Source: Clostridiales bacterium (GTDB lineage Bacteria; Bacillota; Clostridia; Tissierellales; Sedimentibacteraceae). From it: a stretch of 7,907 nt of DNA. A model generated the notes under the pieces. It did no database searches. It had not been told where the DNA came from and saw only the letters and a list, made by a program, of their open reading frames with translations. The stretch spans positions 1-7,907 of the forward strand of contig DNNV01000207.1 in assembly GCA_003497505.1 (NCBI GenBank). Direction: 5' to 3'. Shown here piece by piece: positions 1 to 5,549 of the stretch. The position numbers and the translations under genes were made by a program. Numbering within the stretch: the stretch's first letter is position 1; each line of letters opens with the position of its first letter.

Positions 1-25
1 GCTTAGTATCAGTATTAATTTTCAT
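1..25 (-). CDS. 5' end of an unidentified leftward gene, cut by the window edge
   Basis: Read on the minus strand, an ATG at 25 opens eight codons (MKINTDTK) before the window ends. A strong GGAGG ribosome binding site (complement of 32-36) lies 6 bases before the ATG, and a good promoter lies further upstream. This combination of promoter, Shine-Dalgarno site and start codon is why I call a gene from so little sequence. Eight residues do not allow a product to be named. It is divergent from the YtvI-like gene at 169. Confidence 0.55.
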
Positions 26-54
26 TTCCTGCCTCCAGATTGTCATTTACTTGT

Positions 55-63
55 ATTATATCA
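55..63 (-). promoter_or_regulatory. Extended -10 promoter of the leftward edge gene
   Basis: The minus strand reads TGATATAAT here, a perfect TATAAT preceded by the TGn of an extended -10 element. The -35 region (around 78-83) matches the consensus poorly, as is common for extended -10 promoters. It sits about 30 bases before the ATG at 25. Assignment rests on consensus match only. Confidence 0.5.
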
Positions 64-110
64 TAATCCATGGCGTAAGAAACTATTAATAATTATTATT
101 TATCAGAATA

Positions 111-139
111 TTGCAAATAATCTTAGCAGATATTATAAT
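111..139 (+). promoter_or_regulatory. Housekeeping-type promoter of the YtvI-like gene
   Basis: TTGCAA at 111-116 and a perfect TATAAT at 134-139 are separated by 17 bases, the ideal sigma-A spacing. Transcription would start near 146, giving a leader of about 23 bases. An AGAGGG ribosome binding site (158-163) lies 5 bases before the ATG at 169. The match to a vegetative promoter is notable because the encoded family is best known from sporulation. Confidence 0.6.
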
Positions 140-168
140 TATATAAATAAGTAAGAAAGAGGGCGAAA

Positions 169-1242
169 ATGACTTTAGAAGATAAAAAGAAATTTATTGT
201 AAATGTAGCGTTTGTCATAACGGTCTATGCTGTTTTATATTTTGTGTTTGTTTATATGATACACTGGGTTATGCCTTTCCTCATAGGCTTTTTAATAGCG
301 CTTGCGCTTAGACCCGTAACCAAATTTGTAAATAAAATTATGAAAACCACCGGAAAAGGTGTCGCCCTGTTTGTCGTCGCAGCATTTTATGTCTCTGTTG
401 CATTAATATTATGGTTGCTGATAACATTTTTATTTACACAGCTAACTGACTTGATTTATATGATGCCAAGATTGTATTTCAGCAGAGTAGAACCCTTGCT
501 TCTTGAGTTCAACGACTGGATCGTTTTAAACACACATATAATTTCTCCTGAGGCTGCAGACACATTATCACAGATTATAACAAATGGTATAAGTTATATT
601 TCAGATGTAATTAAAAATACATCCATAGCTGTTGTGCAGATAGTTACAAGATTGATTTCAAATTTCCCTCTGTATTTAATTTCCGTGATATTTACCATAG
701 TTCTATCAGTTTTTATAAGCGTGGAATACAATAACATAACGGCTTTCATAAAAAAGCAGCTACCCGACAATTTTAATTCTACCTTCTCCGAGGCTAGGGT
801 ATTTGTAACAGGCACGCTGTGGAAAATGATAAAGTCCTATATGATAATACTGTGCATTACATTTATCGAGTTATTTGCAGGCTTATCTATACTGAAGGTA
901 AAATTCGCTCTTCCAATAGCGGCAATTATTGCAATCCTCGATATTATGCCCATAATAGGAACCGGCGGGATTTTAATTCCTTGGGCGATTGTTGAATTGT
1001 TTTTGAAAATCACTACATTGGGTATAGGCTTACTGCTTCTGTATCTTGCCGTAACAGTAATACGTAACATCATAGAGCCAAGAATCGTCGGCCATCAGAT
1101 AGGGCTCCATCCTATTATTACAATAACTGCAATGTATGCAGGTCTGAGATTATTCGGATTCTTCGGCTTCCTCATCGCCCCCATTGTAGCCATATTGGTG
1201 AAGTACTTGAACGATACAGGAAAAATACATTTATTCAAATAA
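169..1242 (+). CDS. ytvI: AI-2E family membrane protein, YtvI-like
   Basis: A 357-residue polytopic membrane protein. Hydrophobic segments lie at about 10-30, 34-50, 64-92, 163-186, 220-242, 247-300 and 315-346, with a more polar stretch at about 95-160. The C-terminal half carries the signatures of the AI-2E/PerM superfamily: DIMPIIGTGG (258-267) followed by IPWAI, then IEPRIVGHQIGLHP (302-315). The IGTGG-IPWAI version and the length fit the sporulation integral membrane protein YtvI subgroup of Bacillota. Members of the superfamily act as exporters or ion antiporters. The substrate of YtvI proteins is not established, so I do not propose one. The ATG at 169 is supported by AGAGGG 5 bases upstream and a promoter at 111-139. 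The gene is monocistronic and converges on gdhA. The family call is firm, the YtvI subgroup call less so. Confidence 0.85.
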   Translation: MTLEDKKKFIVNVAFVITVYAVLYFVFVYMIHWVMPFLIGFLIALALRPVTKFVNKIMKTTGKGVALFVVAAFYVSVALILWLLITFLFTQLTDLIYMMPRLYFSRVEPLLLEFNDWIVLNTHIISPEAADTLSQIITNGISYISDVIKNTSIAVVQIVTRLISNFPLYLISVIFTIVLSVFISVEYNNITAFIKKQLPDNFNSTFSEARVFVTGTLWKMIKSYMIILCITFIELFAGLSILKVKFALPIAAIIAILDIMPIIGTGGILIPWAIVELFLKITTLGIGLLLLYLAVTVIRNIIEPRIVGHQIGLHPIITITAMYAGLRLFGFFGFLIAPIVAILVKYLNDTGKIHLFK

Positions 1243-1246
1243 AACA

Positions 1247-1272
1247 AAAAGCAAGGCGAAAGCCTTGCTTTT
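1247..1272. terminator. Bidirectional intrinsic terminator between the ytvI-like gene and gdhA
   Basis: GCAAGGC (1251-1257) and GCCTTGC (1262-1268) form a perfect stem closed by a GAAA tetraloop. A-U pairs between 1247-1250 and 1269-1272 lengthen it. On the + strand the stem runs into a T-rich tail from 1269. On the minus strand it runs into TTTTTG. It begins 4 bases after the + gene stop codon and lies about 20 bases beyond the gdhA stop, so it can serve both convergent genes. Confidence 0.88.
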
Positions 1273-1293
1273 AATTTATTTATTTGCTTTTTC

Positions 1294-2637
1294 TTAGATG
1301 ATACCTTGAGCGATCATAGCATCTGCTACTTTTTTGAATCCTGCAAGGTTAGCTCCAGCTACAAGATTGTATCCCAATCCTGCTTCTTCAGCAGCATCAA
1401 CACTCATCTTGTAGATAGTCTTCATTATACCATGTAATTTAGCATCAACTTCTTCAAATGACCATGAATATCTCATTGAGTTCTGGCTCATTTCCAGTGC
1501 TGATGTAGCAACTCCGCCGGCATTAACTGCTTTTGAAGGAGCAACAACCATTCCGCTGTCCTGGATATACTTCAATGCTTCGTTTGTAGTAGGCATGTTA
1601 GCCACTTCTATATAATACTTAGAACCGCTTGCTACAATTTTCTTAGCTTCATCCATGTTGATTTCATTCTGAGTAGCGCATGGCATATAAACATCTGCCT
1701 TTACTCCCCATGGTTTTTGTCCAGCGAAGAATTCTACTCCGAATTTTTCTGCATAGTCCTGAACCTTATCTCTTCCTGATGATCTCATTTCAAGCATGAA
1801 CTCTTCTTTTTCACCTTTAACTCCGTTTGGATCGTAAATATATCCATCTGGACCTGAAATAGCAACTACTGTTCCGCCTAAATGATTTATTTTCTGAACA
1901 GCTCCCCAGGCAACGTTACCGAAACCTGATACAACGAATGTTTTGCCTGCTACTTCTTCTCCGAAGTGATTCAAAACTTCCTGTGCATAATAAACTGCGC
2001 CATATCCTGTTGCTTCTGTTCTTGCCAAGCTTCCGCCATATGGTATTCCCTTACCTGTTAATACACCATTTTCGTAAGCTCCTCTTATTCTTCTGTACTG
2101 TCCGTACATATATCCAACTTCTCTCGCACCTACTCCGATATCTCCTGCAGGAACGTCAACGTCTGGTCCTATGTGTCTATATAATTCAGTCATGAATGCC
2201 TGACAGAATCTCATAACTTCTGCATCTGATTTTCCTCTTGGGTCAAAGTCAGAACCGCCCTTTGCTCCGCCTATAGGCAGACCTGTTAATGAATCTTTGA
2301 AAGTCTGCTCAAAAGCCAAGAACTTCATAATGCTTAAATTTACTGATGGATGGAATCTCAATCCACCTTTGTAAGGTCCAATAGCTCCGTTAAACTGAAC
2401 TCTGTATCCTCTGTTAGCATGTACTTGACCTTTATCATCTACCCATGATACTCTGAATGATATTACTCTCTCAGGCTCAACCATTCTCTCAAGCAATCCA
2501 ACTTTTTCGTATTCAGGGTGTTTTTCTATCATTGGCTCTAAAGTGTATAATACTTCTTCAACTGTCTGAATGAACTCAGGCTCATTAGCATCTCTCTTTT
2601 TAACCGAGTCAATGATTCTTTCAATATATGCATTCAT
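1294..2637 (-). CDS. gdhA: Glutamate dehydrogenase, probably NAD-dependent (hexameric class)
   Basis: A 447-residue enzyme catalysing glutamate + NAD(P)+ + water = 2-oxoglutarate + ammonium + NAD(P)H in the cytoplasm. Full length for the small hexameric family. Family-conserved residues are present: K90 (YKGG), K114 (TFKDSLTG), catalytic K126 (PIGGAKGG) and D166 (PAGDIG), with S379 in GGVATSALEMS. The Rossmann loop is GFGNVAWG (238-245). F239, P263 and D264 match the cofactor-pocket residues F238, P262 and D263 of the NAD-specific Clostridium symbiosum enzyme, whereas NADP-dependent E. coli GdhA has Ser in the loop. NAD use is therefore likely, but inferred. The open frame extends 5 codons upstream to an ATG at 2652. 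That ATG overlaps the GGAGGT ribosome binding site lying 7 bases before the ATG at 2637, so 2637 is the real start. It has its own promoter, and rex lies upstream on the same strand behind a terminator. Confidence 0.97.
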   Translation of the reverse strand: MNAYIERIIDSVKKRDANEPEFIQTVEEVLYTLEPMIEKHPEYEKVGLLERMVEPERVISFRVSWVDDKGQVHANRGYRVQFNGAIGPYKGGLRFHPSVNLSIMKFLAFEQTFKDSLTGLPIGGAKGGSDFDPRGKSDAEVMRFCQAFMTELYRHIGPDVDVPAGDIGVGAREVGYMYGQYRRIRGAYENGVLTGKGIPYGGSLARTEATGYGAVYYAQEVLNHFGEEVAGKTFVVSGFGNVAWGAVQKINHLGGTVVAISGPDGYIYDPNGVKGEKEEFMLEMRSSGRDKVQDYAEKFGVEFFAGQKPWGVKADVYMPCATQNEINMDEAKKIVASGSKYYIEVANMPTTNEALKYIQDSGMVVAPSKAVNAGGVATSALEMSQNSMRYSWSFEEVDAKLHGIMKTIYKMSVDAAEEAGLGYNLVAGANLAGFKKVADAMIAQGII

Positions 2638-2644
2638 ATGTAAT

Positions 2645-2650
2645 ACCTCC
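2645..2650 (-). promoter_or_regulatory. Ribosome binding site that fixes the gdhA start
   Basis: The minus strand reads GGAGGT 7 bases before the ATG at 2637. The longer in-frame start at 2652 would place the initiation codon over this site (ATGGAGG) and has no ribosome binding site of its own. This supports the shorter 447-residue protein beginning MNAYIERI. Confidence 0.85.
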
Positions 2651-2675
2651 ATGATATTAGATGTTTTCCTTCTTA

Positions 2676-2703
2676 ATTATATCAAATGGTTACTATTTTA
2701 CAA
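2676..2703 (-). promoter_or_regulatory. gdhA promoter with extended -10
   Basis: The minus strand has TTGTAA (2703-2698), a 16-base spacer and TATAAT (2681-2676). The TATAAT is preceded by TG one base away, making an extended -10 element. The predicted leader is about 30 bases. The -35 hexamer lies inside the gdhA-proximal copy of the 33-bp repeat (2697-2729), so a protein bound to the repeat would probably affect this promoter. Confidence 0.6.
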
Positions 2704-2729
2704 TAAATTTAATATTAACTATTTGTAAT
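2697..2729 (-). repeat. 33-bp direct repeat, gdhA-proximal copy
   Basis: This copy matches the element at 2798-2830 at 28 of 33 positions, in the same orientation and offset by 101 bp. All five differences are A/T swaps. On the minus strand the shared blocks are ATTACAAA, GTTAATAT and ATTGTAAA, so each copy is flanked by an inverted TTACAA/TTGTAA pair. It overlaps the gdhA -35 hexamer. It may be a regulatory site. High AT content lowers the significance of the match. Confidence 0.6.
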
Positions 2730-2797
2730 TTTAGATTTTTAAGGTGATAGTTGTCCATCATTTAGTACATTTTTTAATTAATAATTCATTATTTTAA

Positions 2798-2830
2798 TTT
2801 ACAATTTATTTTATATTAACATTTTGTAAT
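2798..2830 (-). repeat. 33-bp direct repeat, distal copy
   Basis: The distal partner of 2697-2729, centred about 101 bp further from gdhA and about 45 bp beyond the rex terminator hairpin. It retains the TTACAA/TTGTAA ends. Its TTGTAA is not followed by a convincing -10 at the right distance, so it does not look like a simple duplicated promoter. The 67 bp between the copies contain one less AT-rich island (about 2742-2760) and no supported gene. Confidence 0.55.
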
Positions 2831-2874
2831 ATTTGTTGTGTAATAGCACATTTTACATGCCATTAATACAACGA

Positions 2875-2900
2875 AAGCAGAGATTTCTTAATCTCTGCTT
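2875..2900 (-). terminator. rex transcription terminator
   Basis: AAGCAGAGATT (2875-2885) and AATCTCTGCTT (2890-2900) make a perfect 11-bp stem with a 4-base loop. It begins 22 bases past the rex stop codon. On the minus strand the stem is followed by a moderately T-rich run (TCGTTGTATT), so termination may be incomplete and some rex transcripts could continue into gdhA. Confidence 0.75.
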
Positions 2901-2922
2901 CATTTGTTTCTTATGTTATATT

Positions 2923-3570
2923 TTATTCGTTGCTTATTTTGTTCATTTGATTGTAATAGTAAGTCAATGAAAATAGGCTTTCATTCAAATGGACATTTTC
3001 AACATGCACATAGTCAGGCATCTTTAAATCCTTTGGAGCAAAGTTCCAAATTGCTCTTACACCGTGTTGAACGACCTGCTCAGCAATTTGCTGGCTAACA
3101 CTTTTCGGAGTGCATATTACTGCAATATCTATCTTTTCCTCTTCAAGAAAGCTTTCTATATCATCAATATCCTTAATTAATGCATTCCTGATAGATAGAC
3201 CAATAAGCTTGGGATTCTTGTCAAACAAAGCTACAACCTCATAATCAGCTTCGTAGAAACCTGTGTAATTTGCAATTGCCTGACCTATATTACCGGCACC
3301 GATAATAATTATTTTATATTTTTTATCTAAGCCTAAAATTTTTGCAATTTCACTTCTTAAGTTTTCTACATCATAACCGAAGCCTTGCTGCCCAAATCCT
3401 CCGAAATTATTTAAGTCCTGGCGTATCTGAGACGCTGAAAAGTCTGTCATTTCACTTAACTCCCTCGAAGAAGTTTTCGTTACTCCCGACTTCATCAATT
3501 CTCCCAAATATCTGTAGTATTTTGGCAATCTCCTGATAACCGCAGGTGAAATTCTATCATTTTTATCCAT
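2923..3570 (-). CDS. rex: Redox-sensing transcriptional repressor Rex
   Basis: A 215-residue cytoplasmic DNA-binding protein of typical family length. The N-terminal winged helix (about 1-80) contains the recognition region SQIRQDLNNFGGFG (47-60) followed by QGFGYDV. The NADH-binding Rossmann domain begins with IIIIGAGNIGQAIANY (87-102), and an acidic residue (D117 in ALFDKNP) ends the second strand as expected for NAD(H) binding. The C-terminal helix (about 195-212) is the part swapped between subunits in the dimer. Rex binds DNA when NADH is low and releases it when NADH rises. In anaerobes it controls fermentation and NADH-reoxidation genes. The ATG at 3570 has AGGAGG 6 bases upstream. No strong terminator separates it from DUF47 upstream, so it may be co-transcribed with the pit operon as well as from its own promoter. 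Confidence 0.96.
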   Translation of the reverse strand: MDKNDRISPAVIRRLPKYYRYLGELMKSGVTKTSSRELSEMTDFSASQIRQDLNNFGGFGQQGFGYDVENLRSEIAKILGLDKKYKIIIIGAGNIGQAIANYTGFYEADYEVVALFDKNPKLIGLSIRNALIKDIDDIESFLEEEKIDIAVICTPKSVSQQIAEQVVQHGVRAIWNFAPKDLKMPDYVHVENVHLNESLFSLTYYYNQMNKISNE

Positions 3571-3588
3571 AATGCGCCTCCTGCCTTT

Positions 3589-3617
3589 ATTTTAACAATC
3601 TTTCGAGCACAATGCAA
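3589..3617 (-). promoter_or_regulatory. Probable rex promoter
   Basis: On the minus strand TTGCAT (3617-3612), a 17-base spacer and TAAAAT (3594-3589) resemble a sigma-A promoter, with the start expected just before the AGGAGG at 3582-3577. TTGTTAA, the left half of the usual Rex operator, overlaps the -10, but the right half is absent. Autoregulation is therefore only a weak suggestion. Confidence 0.4.
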
Positions 3618-3655
3618 CTGTTTTTTTGCAAAATAAACTTTTTTTCACAAATATT

Positions 3656-4279
3656 TTAAGAATTCTTCATTACAATGCTTTCTACTATATTTGCGGCTTC
3701 TTCACATGAGTCACAGCACTTTTCCAGCCTGTTGAATGCAATAGTCCATGTCATGATTTCAATGGCATCCTTAGAAGTCATATGAAGCTTTCTCACGGCT
3801 TCTGTATATAAATTATCCCCGTCTTCTTCCAGCTTGTTAATACGAATTATTTTATCATGTAAATCCTTTGACTTTCGGAAATTTTTGAATTCTTCAAACA
3901 CAAGCTTTAATTCTTCACAGCTTTTAAGAATAAGCTTTGAAAACCTGAGGGCATCATTTTTTATTTCTTTAACATTGTACATGTACATATGTAGTAATAC
4001 ATCTTCAATAGTATCTGTTATATCATCAATTTCATGCACTAAAACAACAATATCTTCTCTTTCTATTGGAGTAATAAATTCCTTTGCAAGCCTTCTTGTG
4101 ATTTCATGCCCCTTAAGGTCCGCTGAATGCTCAATTTCGTGCATTTTTTTCATTTTCTCTTCCAATGTGTCGGCATTGAAATTTATAAGAACATCATCCA
4201 GCATTTTTGCAGCATCACAGCAATATTCAGATAGTTTTACAAAGCTGTCGAAATAATCAAATTCATTTTTACGTGCCAT
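3656..4279 (-). CDS. DUF47 / PhoU-like phosphate transport accessory protein (Pit accessory protein)
   Basis: A 207-residue, mostly helical, soluble protein with no signal peptide or membrane segment. It has the PhoU-like DUF47 pattern of acidic metal-binding clusters: EIEHSAD (48-54), ITPIEREDI (69-77), HEIDDITDTIED (82-93), EEDGD (151-155) and a C-terminal EKCCDSCEEAANI (186-198). Family length is about 205-215, so it is complete. DUF47 proteins are commonly encoded beside PiT transporters and are thought to regulate them. The mechanism is not settled. It follows pit by 16 bases, and AGAGGTG (complement of 4284-4290) precedes the ATG at 4279, so the two are surely one operon. The CC-x-x-C cysteines at 188, 189 and 192 are a local feature without an assigned role. 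Confidence 0.93.
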   Translation of the reverse strand: MARKNEFDYFDSFVKLSEYCCDAAKMLDDVLINFNADTLEEKMKKMHEIEHSADLKGHEITRRLAKEFITPIEREDIVVLVHEIDDITDTIEDVLLHMYMYNVKEIKNDALRFSKLILKSCEELKLVFEEFKNFRKSKDLHDKIIRINKLEEDGDNLYTEAVRKLHMTSKDAIEIMTWTIAFNRLEKCCDSCEEAANIVESIVMKNS

Positions 4280-4295
4280 AATTCACCTCTATAAT

Positions 4296-5348
4296 TTAAA
4301 ATAAGACCATAAATAGTTTAGCCATTAAATAACCTATTACTCCGCATCCTGGAAACGTGAGGAGCCATGTCCACACCATTTCCTGAACTATACCCCAGTT
4401 AACAGAGGACAGTCTTTTTGCAGCACCTACTCCCATGATTGAAGTAGTCTTGGTATGAGTTGTACTTACAGGTATACCCGATACAGAAGAAATAAGCAGG
4501 CATGTTGCAGCTGCCATATCTGCTGAAAACCCTTGATATTTTTCAAGCTTACACATGTCCATTCCCACAGATTTAATAATTTTATATCCACCTATAGATG
4601 TTCCTAATCCCATTACAATAGAACATAAAAGCATCATCCAGACAGGTATTTGAAAATCAGTTACGTTTGCTTGTCCATTGGCAAGAAATATTCCCAACAT
4701 GAAAACTCCCATAAACTTCTGCCCGTCCTGTGCCCCATGCATAAATGCCATTGCCGCTCCGCTGGCAACCTGTGCATTTTGAAATATTGCATTTGTTGTC
4801 CGTCTGTTAAATCCTCTGAAAATCATTTCTGTAAACTTAACAGCAATCCATCCCATTGAAAAGCCCAGGATGGTAGATAACACCAACCCATAGAGAACCT
4901 TAATCCATTCGCTGCCATTTATCCCCGCCAACCCATTGTGCAGGGCTATGGCAGATCCTGATATTCCTGCAATCAACGCATGGCTTTCACTTGTAGGTAT
5001 GCCAAACCACCATGCTGCTGTCGCCCATGTTACTATTGCAAACAACGACGCGCATAGAGCTATGAGCGCATCCTTTGAATTTCCTCCGAAATCAACCATT
5101 TTATAAATTGTCTGCGCCACATTCGCATTTATCATGGTCATTACGAACACTCCAAAAAAGTTAAAGACAGCGGCCATCAGAATAGCAGACTTGGCAGATA
5201 TCGAGCGAGTTGATACACATGTCGCAATTGCATTTGGAGCATCTGTCCAGCCATTCACTAAAATAACTCCCAATGTAAGCAGCGTAGTAACAAGAAGTGC
5301 AAAGTTAGAGGAAATCTGAGTCATAAAATCCGAAAATGTAATTTCCAT
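4296..5348 (-). CDS. pit: PiT-family inorganic phosphate transporter
   Basis: A 350-residue polytopic inner-membrane protein of the PiT family (PF01384), which takes up phosphate with a coupling cation. The internal duplication is visible: VNGWTDAPNAIATCVSTRS (31-49) in the first half pairs with FMHGAQDGQKFMG (202-214) in the second, in place of the textbook GANDxxN. FGIPTSESHALIAG (115-128) pairs with SGIPVSTTHTKTTSIMG (290-306). Substrate is inferred from the family and the DUF47 neighbour. The open frame reaches 5396, but that ATG lacks a ribosome binding site and would add a charged 16-residue leader. GGAG at 5362-5359 lies 10 bases before the ATG at 5348, whose product begins MEITFSDFMTQ, so I chose 5348. 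First gene of the pit-DUF47 operon. Confidence 0.92.
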   Translation of the reverse strand: MEITFSDFMTQISSNFALLVTTLLTLGVILVNGWTDAPNAIATCVSTRSISAKSAILMAAVFNFFGVFVMTMINANVAQTIYKMVDFGGNSKDALIALCASLFAIVTWATAAWWFGIPTSESHALIAGISGSAIALHNGLAGINGSEWIKVLYGLVLSTILGFSMGWIAVKFTEMIFRGFNRRTTNAIFQNAQVASGAAMAFMHGAQDGQKFMGVFMLGIFLANGQANVTDFQIPVWMMLLCSIVMGLGTSIGGYKIIKSVGMDMCKLEKYQGFSADMAAATCLLISSVSGIPVSTTHTKTTSIMGVGAAKRLSSVNWGIVQEMVWTWLLTFPGCGVIGYLMAKLFMVLF

Positions 5349-5426
5349 ATATTTTTTTCTCCATTTCTTCACGCAATCAGCGTTAGCTTTATACATGAAT
5401 TACATCTAATTTTTACAAACAACATA

Positions 5427-5435
5427 AATATACCA
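5427..5435 (-). promoter_or_regulatory. Extended -10 promoter of the pit-DUF47 operon
   Basis: The minus strand reads TGGTATATT, an extended -10 with five of six consensus bases. No good -35 is seen 16-18 bases upstream. It gives a leader of roughly 70 bases before the ATG at 5348. An 8-bp inverted repeat begins at its upstream edge (5435-5442). Confidence 0.4.
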
Positions 5436-5473
5436 TAACAGAACCAATTTTTCTACTAATTTTAATCTGTTAT
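5435..5473. repeat. 8-bp perfect inverted repeat between pit and the lipoprotein gene
   Basis: ATAACAGA (5435-5442) and TCTGTTAT (5466-5473) are exact reverse complements with a 23-base gap, so their centres are 31 bp apart, close to three helical turns. The left arm abuts the pit -10 element. It could be an operator for a dimeric regulator, but 8 bp in an AT-rich region can arise by chance. Confidence 0.35.
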
Positions 5474-5494
5474 TCCTGAAAATTTGATAGTAAC

Positions 5495-5522
5495 TTTTCA
5501 GCGTCACTTTGAATATTATAGT
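5495..5522 (+). promoter_or_regulatory. Possible promoter of the orphan lipoprotein gene
   Basis: TTTTCA (5495-5500), a 16-base spacer and TATAGT (5517-5522) make a moderate sigma-A match, ending about 28 bases before the ATG at 5550. The 9-mer ATAGTAACT overlaps the -10 (5518-5526) and occurs again at 5487-5495, overlapping the first base of the -35. Confidence 0.4.
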
Positions 5523-5549
5523 AACTGAGATTCGATTTGGGAGGATGGT

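Noticed and set aside
1938..2195. Open frame on the + strand opposite gdhA, and similar frames opposite the other genes
   Set aside because: They lie wholly inside well-identified genes on the other strand and show no ribosome binding site or recognisable protein family.
2638..2652. Five-codon N-terminal extension of GdhA starting at 2652
   Set aside because: The upstream ATG overlaps the only ribosome binding site. The start at 2637 has ideal spacing and gives the usual family length.
2697..2765. A 22-codon minus-strand ORF starting ATGATGGAC in the gdhA upstream region
   Set aside because: It has no ribosome binding site, runs through the repeat and the gdhA promoter, and has the Lys/Ile/Asn-rich composition expected of translated AT-rich DNA.
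3583..3600. Rex operator overlapping the rex promoter
   Set aside because: TTGTTAA gives a perfect left half, but the right half (TTAACAA after 4 bases) matches at about two positions. It is noted under the promoter but not called as an operator.
3590..3655. Terminator between DUF47 and rex
   Set aside because: Only a 5-bp stem (TGCAA/TTGCA) is present, without a following U-tract. It is too weak to call.
5349..5396. Sixteen-residue N-terminal extension of the PiT protein starting at 5396
   Set aside because: There is no ribosome binding site before that ATG and the extension is hydrophilic. The ATG at 5348 has GGAG upstream.
5525..5530. CTGAGA before the substrate-binding protein gene, recalling the thiamine pyrophosphate riboswitch
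   Set aside because: Only this hexamer is present. The other conserved THI-box blocks and a plausible fold are missing in the 24 bases that remain before the ATG.
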